This document shows, one piece after another, positions 55,495 through 63,533 of a stretch of DNA of 64,000 nucleotides. A model generated the notes under the pieces. That model was not told the origin of the DNA. It did not search any database and was given only the letters and a program-made list of their open reading frames with translations. This DNA is from an uncultured Candidatus Pelagibacter sp. (GTDB taxonomy: Bacteria > Pseudomonadota > Alphaproteobacteria > Pelagibacterales > Pelagibacteraceae): contig CAJQRZ010000031.1 in assembly GCA_905612435.1 (NCBI GenBank), forward strand, positions 1 to 64,000, given 5' to 3'. Both the position numbers and the translations under genes were made by a program. Each line of letters starts with the position of its first letter. Positions within the stretch are counted from its first letter, which is position 1.

Positions 55495-56420
55495 AAACTG
55501 GTTTAATAACCTCTGATACTTATCAAAATCATAATACAGGTGCCGGGCATCCAGAAAAAATAGACAGGGTTACAGTTGTTATAGATAATTTCAAAAAATT
55601 AGATAATAAAAATCTTGTTTGGAAGAAGCCAGCAAAATTTGATAAATCTCTTTTAGAGATCACTCATAATTCTGACTATATAAATTTTGTTGAAAAATCT
55701 TTTCCAGAACAAGGTTTGTCTTTTTTAGATGGTGATACGATTATTTCTCCGGGGAGCAAAGAAGCAACCTCTGATGCTGTTGGATCAATCATTACAGCTA
55801 TTGATGGTGTTCAAAATAACGAATTTAAAAATGCTTTTTGTGCTGTTAGACCTCCAGGACATCATGCTGAAAAAAGTAAAGCTATGGGTTTTTGTATTTA
55901 TAATAATGTGGCTGTTGGAGCTCATTATTTATTAAAAAAATATAAATTAAAAAAGGTAGCTATTATTGATTTTGATGTTCATCACGGAAATGGAACTCAA
56001 GATATTTTCTATGATAATGAAAAAGTATTATATATTTCAACTCATCAATTTCCTTATTATCCTGGAACTGGAACTGAAAAAGAGAAAGGGAAATATAATA
56101 ACATATTTAATATCCCATTACCTGCAGGCACTAATTCTGACGAATATCTTAATGCATATGAATTTGTTCTAAAAAAAATAAAAGAATTTAAACCAGAATT
56201 TATATTGCTATCTGCTGGTTTTGATGCCCATAAAGACGATCCATTGGCTCAGTTTCAATTGCAGTCTGAAGATTTCTACGAGCTTACTAAAAGAACCCTA
56301 GAATTATCTAAATTATACTGCCATGGGAAAATTGTTTCTATTTTAGAAGGTGGCTATGACCTTAAGGCTCTTCAAGAAAGTACTGAGATGCATGTTAATG
56401 CTCTCTTAGAATTTAATTGA
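55491..56420 (+). CDS. Histone deacetylase / acetylpolyamine amidohydrolase family protein
   Basis: 309 residues. Zinc deacetylase fold with all main motifs: HPEKIDRV at the start, RPPGHHAEKSKAMGFCIYNN (tandem catalytic histidines), IIDFDVHHGNGTQD (metal Asp/His), STHQFPYYPGTG, SAGFDAHKDDPL (metal Asp), and EGGYDL. The active site seems complete. Bacterial members remove acetyl from polyamines or proteins. Followed after 31 nt by a SET-domain gene, a combination reminiscent of chromatin enzymes. Confidence 0.92.
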   Translation: MKTGLITSDTYQNHNTGAGHPEKIDRVTVVIDNFKKLDNKNLVWKKPAKFDKSLLEITHNSDYINFVEKSFPEQGLSFLDGDTIISPGSKEATSDAVGSIITAIDGVQNNEFKNAFCAVRPPGHHAEKSKAMGFCIYNNVAVGAHYLLKKYKLKKVAIIDFDVHHGNGTQDIFYDNEKVLYISTHQFPYYPGTGTEKEKGKYNNIFNIPLPAGTNSDEYLNAYEFVLKKIKEFKPEFILLSAGFDAHKDDPLAQFQLQSEDFYELTKRTLELSKLYCHGKIVSILEGGYDLKALQESTEMHVNALLEFN

Positions 56421-56451
56421 AAATTTTTAAATATTCATTAAAGAACTAGTA

Positions 56452-56940
56452 ATGAAACTCTATGGAATTAAAAAATCTAATATTGATAGAAAAGGTCGTG
56501 GTCTTTATGCCACTAAAGATATTAAAGAAGGTGCAAGAATTATTGATTATGTTGGAAAAATTATAACAAAAAAGCAAACTGAAGAATCTGAAAAATTTGA
56601 TAACTCTAAACCTATTTATTTATTTAATTTAAATAATAAATATGATCTTGATGGTGATGTTTCTTGGAATACAGCCCGTTTAATCAATCATTCATGTTCA
56701 AACAACTGTGATTACAATGGAACAGGTTTAAAACTATGGGTCATTGCTATAAAGGATATTAAAAAAGGTGAAGAACTGACTTGTGATTATGGTTTTGGCT
56801 ATGATGAAAACTTTAAACAATTTAGATGTAAATGTAGCTCTAAGAACTGCTGCGGCTATATAGTCCGAGCAGAATCAAGATGGCGAATTAATAAAAAATT
56901 TAGTATGAGTCTAAAAAAAACTAATAGAATTAATAGATAA
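56452..56940 (+). CDS. SET domain-containing protein (putative lysine methyltransferase)
   Basis: 162 residues. SET signatures: KGRGLYATKDIKEG (residues 14-27), RLINHSC (76-82) and ELTCDYGF (108-115). A post-SET cysteine cluster CKCSSKNCCG (126-135) follows, as in eukaryotic histone methyltransferases. The catalytic tyrosine is likely in CDYGF. Protein lysine methylation is inferred; target unknown, ribosomal or HU-like proteins are possible. The 3' end overlaps truA by 11 nt. Confidence 0.9.
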   Translation: MKLYGIKKSNIDRKGRGLYATKDIKEGARIIDYVGKIITKKQTEESEKFDNSKPIYLFNLNNKYDLDGDVSWNTARLINHSCSNNCDYNGTGLKLWVIAIKDIKKGEELTCDYGFGYDENFKQFRCKCSSKNCCGYIVRAESRWRINKKFSMSLKKTNRINR

Positions 56941-57670
56941 CTTTTTCCAAAAACAAACCGTGTGCTGGTGCTGGAGGGGCACAATAAATTCTTTTTTTTG
57001 ATTTAAAAACTTTTTCAAACTTATTTAAATTCCATTTTCCTTCTGCTAGATATTTTAGACATCCAACCATAGATCTTACTTGTTGTTGTAAAAAAGATTG
57101 AGATTTAAATTTAATTTCTATTTTATTTTTATTTTTATTTATTTTAACTAATTTCATTGTCTTAATTGGACTTTTAGCAGTGCAACTAGATGCTCGAAAT
57201 GTTGAAAAGTCATTAGTCCCTAAAAGTTTTTTCGCTCCTTTTTTCATTACCTTTAAATCTAATTTTTTTTTAATATGCCACCCCTTATTTTTTTCAATTG
57301 AAGGAGTACTAACTCTATTAAAAATAATGTATCTATAAATTCTTTCTTTTGCAGAAAATCTAGCATGGAAATTTAAATTTCTTTTTTTTATATTTATAAT
57401 TGAAATTAATTTAATATTTAAAAAATAATTTATTGAATTTAAGAATTTATCTAAATTTTCAATTTTCTTTTTACAATCAAAGTGAGCAGATTGCTCAATG
57501 GCGTGAACACCAGAATCTGTTCGCCCAGAACCAATAATTTTTATTTTTGCCTTTAAAATTTTAGAAATTTTAGTCTGAATTAATTTTTGAATAGATCTAC
57601 CTTTAGATTGAATTTGCCAACCAATAAAATCTGTTCCAACATATTCAATTAAAATTTGATACCTATACAT
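56930..57670 (-). CDS. truA: tRNA pseudouridine(38-40) synthase
   Basis: 246 residues. Catalytic aspartate in GSGRTDSGVHA (about residues 48-58). YVGTDFIGWQIQSKGRSIQ, FHARFSAKERIYRYI and the LQQQVRSMVGCL segments fit TruA. Modifies the anticodon stem. Last of the def-fmt-truA minus-strand operon, a common order; overlaps fmt by 8 nt. Confidence 0.95.
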   Translation of the reverse strand: MYRYQILIEYVGTDFIGWQIQSKGRSIQKLIQTKISKILKAKIKIIGSGRTDSGVHAIEQSAHFDCKKKIENLDKFLNSINYFLNIKLISIINIKKRNLNFHARFSAKERIYRYIIFNRVSTPSIEKNKGWHIKKKLDLKVMKKGAKKLLGTNDFSTFRASSCTAKSPIKTMKLVKINKNKNKIEIKFKSQSFLQQQVRSMVGCLKYLAEGKWNLNKFEKVFKSKKRIYCAPPAPAHGLFLEKVIY

Positions 57671-58595
57671 TATTTAAATTTGTTCCTTTTTTCATTTGGG
57701 AACCAACTATAAATTCATTAATATTTTGAGTTCTTTTTCCTTGTCTTTGTATATATATGACTTTAATTGATTTTTTATTACCACAACTAATCTGCAAATA
57801 ATCATCTAATACATCACCAATTTTTCCAACGCCAAGTGCTAATTCAGCTTTTAAAATCTTATATCTCTCCCCTTTGTAGATAAAGAACGCTCCAGGATTT
57901 GGATATAATCCATTTATTTTACCAATAATATTCTCTGCAGAGTCGTCCCATTTTATTTGACTTTCAGATTTATCAATTTTAAATGCATATGTTGCCTCAC
58001 TATGGTTTTGTTCTTTAAATTCTATTTTATCCTCTAGTATATCATCAATATTATCCAATATTTTTTTCGCTGCTAATAAAGAAAGTTTTTCTGAAATTGT
58101 TTCTGCATTATCATTATCTGCAATTTCTATTTTATAGGAATTGCATACGGGTCCTGTGTCTAGTTTTTCTCCTATTTTCATAACACTAACCCCAGTTTCT
58201 TTTTCTAAATTCATAATTGATCTTTGGATTGGTGCGGCCCCCCTCCATTTTGGAAGAAGTGATGCATGAATATTAATAAATCCTTTTTTAGTTAAACTTA
58301 AAAATTCTTTTGGAATAATTTGACCATAAGCTACCACAATTGCTATATCGGGATCTAAATTTTTTAAATATTCATATTCTTCTTTATTATTTTTTAAAGA
58401 ATCGGGCGCTCTATACTCTATGTTTAATGTCTCTGAGATTCCTTGGATAGGTGATTTATTAATTCTTTGACCTCTTTGAGATTTTTTTGGAGGCTGTGTA
58501 TAAACCACAGATATAGGATATCCATTTTGATATAATGACTTTAATATTGGTACAGCAAAAAAAGGTGTACCCATAAAGACAATTTTTTTTAACAT
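57663..58595 (-). CDS. fmt: Methionyl-tRNA formyltransferase
   Basis: 310 residues. Formylates initiator tRNA. MGTPFFAVPIL start, the substrate loop with QRGQRINKSPIQ, active site FINIHASLLPKWRGAAPIQRSI, and GDTGPV-like GEKLDTGPV are present; C-terminal OB-like domain starts near NGLYPNPGAF. Three nt downstream of def. Confidence 0.96.
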   Translation of the reverse strand: MLKKIVFMGTPFFAVPILKSLYQNGYPISVVYTQPPKKSQRGQRINKSPIQGISETLNIEYRAPDSLKNNKEEYEYLKNLDPDIAIVVAYGQIIPKEFLSLTKKGFINIHASLLPKWRGAAPIQRSIMNLEKETGVSVMKIGEKLDTGPVCNSYKIEIADNDNAETISEKLSLLAAKKILDNIDDILEDKIEFKEQNHSEATYAFKIDKSESQIKWDDSAENIIGKINGLYPNPGAFFIYKGERYKILKAELALGVGKIGDVLDDYLQISCGNKKSIKVIYIQRQGKRTQNINEFIVGSQMKKGTNLNNV

Positions 58596-58598
58596 TTG

Positions 58599-59117
58599 CT
58601 AAACAACTATTCTATTATACTTAGTTTTAGAAAGTTTTTTAATAATCATTGATTTTTTTAATTTAGACAAATAATCAATAAATAAAATGCCCTCTAAGTG
58701 GTCTATTTCATGTTGTATGCATGTTGCTAATAATCCATTGGCCTTTAACAATTGTTTATTTCCTAGATAATCTAAATATGCTACTTCACACATATTTGGA
58801 CGCTCTATTTCTGCAAATTGATCAGGAACTGATAGACATCCTTCTTCATATGTTGTTTTTTCAGAATTCTTATTTTTAATTACTGGATTAACTAAATACA
58901 TTGGTTCTTTAATATTTTTGTCCCTACTTGTATCCATAACAATAATTCTTTTCGGAATTCCAATTTGAATTGCTGCGAGGCCAATTCCAGGTGCTGCATA
59001 CATGGTATCAAGCATATCATCCATTAACTTTCTCTCTTCATCACCAACTTTTTCAACTGACTCAGAAACTTGCCGCAATAATATATTTGGTTCTGTTAAA
59101 ATTGTTTTAACTGACAT
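58599..59117 (-). CDS. def: Peptide deformylase
   Basis: 172 residues. Removes formyl from nascent chains. Motif 1 GIGLAAIQIG (residues 45-54), motif 2 EGCLSVPD with the metal cysteine, motif 3 QHEIDHLEGILF with HExxH. Type I enzyme. First gene of the def-fmt-truA run; 26 nt from the upstream gene of the same strand. Confidence 0.97.
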   Translation of the reverse strand: MSVKTILTEPNILLRQVSESVEKVGDEERKLMDDMLDTMYAAPGIGLAAIQIGIPKRIIVMDTSRDKNIKEPMYLVNPVIKNKNSEKTTYEEGCLSVPDQFAEIERPNMCEVAYLDYLGNKQLLKANGLLATCIQHEIDHLEGILFIDYLSKLKKSMIIKKLSKTKYNRIVV

Positions 59118-59143
59118 AATTTTTGATTATTTTATTATAATTT

Positions 59144-60907
59144 TTATATTTTTAAAGGAAGAATTTTTAAAAGTATTTTATTTCTTAAAGGATCAATATT
59201 AAGCTGATTTAGGGCATTTATAATAAAATATAATGATTGTGGCTCTATATTTTTTAACTGATCTGGGCCTATTACTTCAATGAGTCTTAGTAAAACCAAG
59301 CCCATTTCATCATTATTTATTAAAACTTGAATATCTATTGGCATGTTCGAGTCATCTACTTCATAAAGATCTTTATACTTTTTTGGAATTACAATTCCAT
59401 CAGATTTTAAAGACTCCAATAAAATTAGGTCTTTCGTTGAAACAAAATAATTTTTGTCTTTTTTTATCTTTTTTAACACATCTATTAAATCTTTTTTAAT
59501 ATTTTTCTTACCAGTATCTTTTTTAAAATAATTTATTAATTTAGATTGATGTATAATCTTGTTATTAATTTTTATTTTTTTTATATTTTCTTCTTCTTTT
59601 ATAATAAAACTACTATAAAAACTTGTGTAATCAGAAGAGATATCGTCCATATTCATGCTTTTTAAAATCTTGATTAATTCGAAGTTAAAAGCATTAGAAA
59701 TATTTTCTTTTATAAATGAGTCTTTTAAAATTTTTATTAATTCTATTTTTTTTTTAGTTTCGCTTGTAATTAAAATTCCTTGATAAATTAATGCTCTAGC
59801 TTCTATATTAGATAAAAGTTTGTATGAGTCTTTAATTGTTAAAAGTTGATTTATATTAAATTGAAATCTTTTATAAAGATCAAATAAGTCTTTTTCTGAA
59901 TAATTACCTTGATGGGTAGCTTTCTCAATTAAAGAAATTTTATTTGCATCTTTTAAATCAACATTTTGAATACTATCTAATAAATTTGAAGTAGAAAGAT
60001 AATTCCAAATACTTTTTGATGTAGTATCGTTAGGCTCAAATTCAAAATTTGGATTTGTCCGGTGGGACAAATGAAAATCTAAAATTGATCTTTCAGAGAT
60101 ATCTTGATCAATTTCTGTTGTATACTTCATTAAATAATTATATTTTTTTTCAAAAAAAGTATCTTCAAAACCAAACTCCTTTTTTAATTCAAATAATACT
60201 TGAGCTTGTTCTCTTTGATTGTTGTTAATTAAACAATAAATATTAAATTTATATAGATATTCATCAATTAAAATTTTATTTATCTTTGAAAATATTTTAC
60301 ACGATTTTTCAATATTAGAATTGGATAAATATTGATCAACTAGTAATTTAATTAATTTTTCATTTCCATCTACGCTTTGATTTTTAATTATATATTCTTC
60401 AATTAATTGTAAATCATCATTTATAATCAACCAATCAGATTTTAGTTTTAGAAATTCTTCTGTAGACATATTTTTATTAGGATAATAAGTATTTGTCAAA
60501 AATAAAATATTTAAAATTTCTTTAGCATCTTCTGACAATTTAATTTTTTTAATTTTATTAAAAAGATTTACGATCTCATGACCATTAGAATTAAGCCACA
60601 TATCAATTGTCAAACCATTTTCTGCTGGGTCGTATAATCCGACAATCCCTATTTCCTTAGATGATAATGTTTCATCCTGCTCTATAGATAAATTATTTTG
60701 TTTTTGAGTTTGTATTTCATAAATTGATTTTTTGTTTGAATCTTGATCTTCATTTTTTTCAATATTATCTTTTTTAATTTCTGGTTTTGGAGTTTTTATG
60801 TTCCATATATCCACAGGTTCATTCGAATATACCTTTAAAACTTGTAAGAAAAAAAATATTAAGATAATAAAAAAATTTTTTTTACTTAATAACTTTAAGA
60901 TTTTCAT
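59144..60907 (-). CDS. Large secreted or membrane-anchored protein of unknown function
   Basis: 587 residues from the ATG at 60907 (another ATG at 60925 would overlap the upstream ORF by 44 nt). Basic N-terminus and hydrophobic helix (FFIILIFFFLQVLKVYS) form a signal peptide or anchor. Then a polar linker and a long alpha-helical region without recognised motifs, suggestive of TPR-like or solenoid helices. A conserved-looking short segment is EIGIVGLYDPAENGLTIDMW. In Alphaproteobacteria a large exported helical protein often lies near aroK; function unknown. It lies between def and a small TM gene. Confidence 0.75.
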   Translation of the reverse strand: MKILKLLSKKNFFIILIFFFLQVLKVYSNEPVDIWNIKTPKPEIKKDNIEKNEDQDSNKKSIYEIQTQKQNNLSIEQDETLSSKEIGIVGLYDPAENGLTIDMWLNSNGHEIVNLFNKIKKIKLSEDAKEILNILFLTNTYYPNKNMSTEEFLKLKSDWLIINDDLQLIEEYIIKNQSVDGNEKLIKLLVDQYLSNSNIEKSCKIFSKINKILIDEYLYKFNIYCLINNNQREQAQVLFELKKEFGFEDTFFEKKYNYLMKYTTEIDQDISERSILDFHLSHRTNPNFEFEPNDTTSKSIWNYLSTSNLLDSIQNVDLKDANKISLIEKATHQGNYSEKDLFDLYKRFQFNINQLLTIKDSYKLLSNIEARALIYQGILITSETKKKIELIKILKDSFIKENISNAFNFELIKILKSMNMDDISSDYTSFYSSFIIKEEENIKKIKINNKIIHQSKLINYFKKDTGKKNIKKDLIDVLKKIKKDKNYFVSTKDLILLESLKSDGIVIPKKYKDLYEVDDSNMPIDIQVLINNDEMGLVLLRLIEVIGPDQLKNIEPQSLYFIINALNQLNIDPLRNKILLKILPLKI

Positions 60908-61067
60908 TAGATATAATCTTTTCAATTTTTTTATTAGGATATGGAAAATCTATTTTATCTATCAATATCATTAAAATAGAAAACAGAAAAATTATCAATA
61001 AAACTTTAATTGATATTCTTATTAAAGTTCCTTGTTTGCCAGTACTTGTATTTCTTTGTAATTGCAT
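60882..61067 (-). CDS. Small single-pass membrane protein, 61 aa
   Basis: 61 residues: polar N-terminus (QLQRNTSTGKQGT), one membrane helix (VLLIIFLFSILMILIDKI) and a short periplasmic or cytosolic tail. Overlaps the start of the large secreted protein by 26 nt, and its 5' end is divergent from aroK, 57 nt apart. It probably precedes the secreted protein in the same transcript; the pair may work together. Confidence 0.55.
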   Translation of the reverse strand: MQLQRNTSTGKQGTLIRISIKVLLIIFLFSILMILIDKIDFPYPNKKIEKIISNENLKVIK

Positions 61068-61124
61068 ATATTGTCTATTAATTTCAAATTAAGACATATT
61101 TATGTTTTTTCAATAAAGAAACTT

Positions 61125-61637
61125 ATGAAATTTAAAAAAAACCTAGTTTTACTAGGGATGATGGGATCAGGCAAATCTACTATAGGTCGCCTGATTTCAA
61201 AAGAATTAAACCAAAAATTTATAGACATTGACGATATAATTGAAGAAGAAACAAATATGAAAATCTATGAAATTTTTTTAAAAAAAGGGGAAAATTTTTT
61301 CAGAAATTTAGAAGAGAAAATCACTCTTAAGTCATTAAATAATCACAATACTATCATCTCTTTGGGTGGAGGAGCTTTTATAAATCATAAAATTAGGAAA
61401 GACGTATTAAAAAAACATCTATCATTTTGGCTAAACTGGAATAATCATACTCTATTAAATAGAATTAAAAAAAGTAAAAAAAGACCAATAACAATTAATT
61501 CTACTGAATCTAAACTTTTGGAATTAATAAAAATTAGATCTAAAATATACTCAAAAGCAAAATTTAAAATAAATTGCCACCAATTTTCAAAAGCAGAAAT
61601 AACAAAAAAAATTATAAAATTATATGAAAAAAATTAA
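61125..61637 (+). CDS. aroK: Shikimate kinase
   Basis: 170 residues from the ATG at 61125; an in-frame start at 61062 adds 21 unrelated residues. P-loop LLGMMGSGKSTIGRLI, then KFIDIDDIIEEE (shikimate Asp), the LGGGAF segment, and RPIT with the lid arginine. Overlaps aroB by 14 nt, the common aroK-aroB order. Confidence 0.96.
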   Translation: MKFKKNLVLLGMMGSGKSTIGRLISKELNQKFIDIDDIIEEETNMKIYEIFLKKGENFFRNLEEKITLKSLNNHNTIISLGGGAFINHKIRKDVLKKHLSFWLNWNNHTLLNRIKKSKKRPITINSTESKLLELIKIRSKIYSKAKFKINCHQFSKAEITKKIIKLYEKN

Positions 61638-62730
61638 GATTAACATTAAAACTAAAACTAGCAATTATCCAATAATTATTGGATCAGGCTTAATTAACAA
61701 CCTAACAAAAATATTTAATGATAATTCAATAAAATTTAGTAAATGTTTATTAGTTATAGATAATAAAATACCTAAAAATTTTATTAACAAAGTTCTTAAG
61801 TCTTTAAAAAATAAAAAAAAAATTATCTCATACTTTAATGCAAGTGAAAAAAATAAAAATATAATTAGCTCTAATAAAATTTTAGAATTGTTACTTAAAA
61901 AAAATTTTCATAGAAATGATTGTTTAATATCAATAGGTGGAGGTATTACAGGAGATGTGTCAGGCTTTGCATCAAGTATATTCAAAAGAGGTATTAAATT
62001 CATCAATATTCCAACTACCTTATTATCCCAGGTCGATTCATCAATTGGTGGTAAAACAGGAATAAATTCAAAATATGGAAAAAATTTAATTGGATCATTT
62101 TATCAACCAAGTATAGTTATATCAGATATTGATTTTTTAAAAACATTACCAAGAAGAGAAATTGTTTGCGGATATGGAGAAATTTTAAAACACTCACTAA
62201 TTTCTAATAAAAAATTTTTTTTATTTTTAGAACAAAACGCATCAAAAATTTTAGATCTAAAAACTCCATATATAGAAAAATCAATTAAAGAAAGCTGTTT
62301 AATCAAAAAAAATATTATTCAAATAGATGAAAATGAAAAAAATTTAAGAAAAGTATTAAATTTTGGTCATACATTTGCTCATGCTTACGAAGCAGTGTTA
62401 AAATATTCAAAAAAACTTAATCATGGTGAAGCAGTTTTGCTTGGTATCATGAGTGCTTCAAAATTCAGCCTTAAACAAAAACTATTAAATAAAAAAGAAT
62501 TTGAACTAATAAAAAATCACCTAACTAAATTTAAACTGCCAAACAATATCAATAATAATTTTACAAAAAAAAATTTAAACCAAATTATTTCATTTATGGA
62601 AAAAGATAAAAAAAATAATAATCAAAAAATTAACCTTGTATTGCTGAAAAAAATAGGAAGTCCCCATCTTGGGCTTAATTTTCAAAATAAAGAATTGCAC
62701 TCTTTTTTAAAAAAAGAGTTAATTAATTAA
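61624..62730 (+). CDS. aroB: 3-dehydroquinate synthase
   Basis: 368 residues. Second shikimate step, NAD and zinc dependent. SIGGGITGDVSGFASSIFKRGI, IPTTLLSQVDSSIGGKTGIN, GYGEILKHSLI, and NFGHTFAHAYE with the zinc histidines are present, with LNHGEAVLLGI. Stops overlap the convergent bolA by 12 nt. Confidence 0.96.
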   Translation: MKKIKINIKTKTSNYPIIIGSGLINNLTKIFNDNSIKFSKCLLVIDNKIPKNFINKVLKSLKNKKKIISYFNASEKNKNIISSNKILELLLKKNFHRNDCLISIGGGITGDVSGFASSIFKRGIKFINIPTTLLSQVDSSIGGKTGINSKYGKNLIGSFYQPSIVISDIDFLKTLPRREIVCGYGEILKHSLISNKKFFLFLEQNASKILDLKTPYIEKSIKESCLIKKNIIQIDENEKNLRKVLNFGHTFAHAYEAVLKYSKKLNHGEAVLLGIMSASKFSLKQKLLNKKEFELIKNHLTKFKLPNNINNNFTKKNLNQIISFMEKDKKNNNQKINLVLLKKIGSPHLGLNFQNKELHSFLKKELIN

Positions 62731-62979
62731 AATTTGGATAGAGTGAATATATTTTTTTAATTCTTCGTCTAATATCTTATAAATAACTCTCATAGCAGTG
62801 ACTTTGGGCGTTTTACTGAGTTCTTTAGATGCAATGGTTAATTTTAAATGAAACTTTCCTTCTTCATTTGATTTATGGTTTTTATGGAGAAAAGATTTGT
62901 CTTCAATTTTTAAACATTCGATTTGCAAACTTTTTTTTAATTTTCTTTCTACGATTTTAATTAATTGATTTATATTCAT
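62719..62979 (-). CDS. bolA: BolA family protein
   Basis: 86 residues. KFHLKLTIASKELSKTPKVTAMRVIYKIL is the BolA core, with the conserved histidine region in DKSFLHKNHKSNEEGKFH. Partners monothiol glutaredoxins in iron-sulfur handling. In Alphaproteobacteria it often neighbours a J-domain gene and cobS, as here; divergent from the J-domain gene by 26 nt. Confidence 0.92.
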   Translation of the reverse strand: MNINQLIKIVERKLKKSLQIECLKIEDKSFLHKNHKSNEEGKFHLKLTIASKELSKTPKVTAMRVIYKILDEELKKYIHSIQILIN

Positions 62980-63005
62980 AAATATTATTTATATTATTAT
63001 ATACT

Positions 63006-63533
63006 ATGAAAAATATTTGTGATTGGAATAATTGTTTTGAAATTGGCGAGTATAAAGCTCCTATAGAAAAAGATAATAGTAAAAACTATAGAATGCTTTG
63101 TTTAAACCATGTTAAAGAGTTTAATAAAAATTGGAATTATTTTTCAGGAATGAATGACGATCAAGTATTTAATTTTTTAAAATCTGATATGACTTGGCAT
63201 AAACCTACTCAAAGCTTTAGCTCTTCTGACAATTTTTTTAAAGTTCTTTGGAACAATGCACTAAAGGATGAATTTGATAGATCTAAACTTAAAAGCCAAT
63301 TTAATCACATGAGTCAGTTTAAATTCGATCATAATGATGTTAAAGCTTTTGGAATTCTTGGGGTCACAGTTGGTCTAAAATGGGAAAAAATTCAACATAA
63401 ATTCAAAACACTTGTCAAAAAATTTCACCCTGATATTAATTTAGGAAATAAAAAATATGAAGAAAAGTTAAAGCTAGTTACTTTGGCATATACACAATTA
63501 AAAAATACTTATAGAGAAAAAATTGACAACTAA
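63006..63533 (+). CDS. J-domain (DnaJ-like) protein
   Basis: 175 residues. N-terminal family-specific region with C5, C10 and C32 and the MLCLNHVKEFNKNWNYFSGM and MTWHKPTQSF phrases; the J domain is at the C-terminus, about residues 113-173, with the HPD motif in KKFHPDINLG. Alphaproteobacterial co-chaperone usually found next to cobS, and bolA. Probably recruits DnaK to a specific client, maybe the CobS/CobT complex. Overlaps cobS by 11 nt. Confidence 0.9.
   Translation: MKNICDWNNCFEIGEYKAPIEKDNSKNYRMLCLNHVKEFNKNWNYFSGMNDDQVFNFLKSDMTWHKPTQSFSSSDNFFKVLWNNALKDEFDRSKLKSQFNHMSQFKFDHNDVKAFGILGVTVGLKWEKIQHKFKTLVKKFHPDINLGNKKYEEKLKLVTLAYTQLKNTYREKIDN

Noticed and set aside
61062-61124. Longer aroK start
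   Set aside because: Adds 21 residues before the P-loop start that do not fit shikimate kinase; it would also overlap the divergent small gene.
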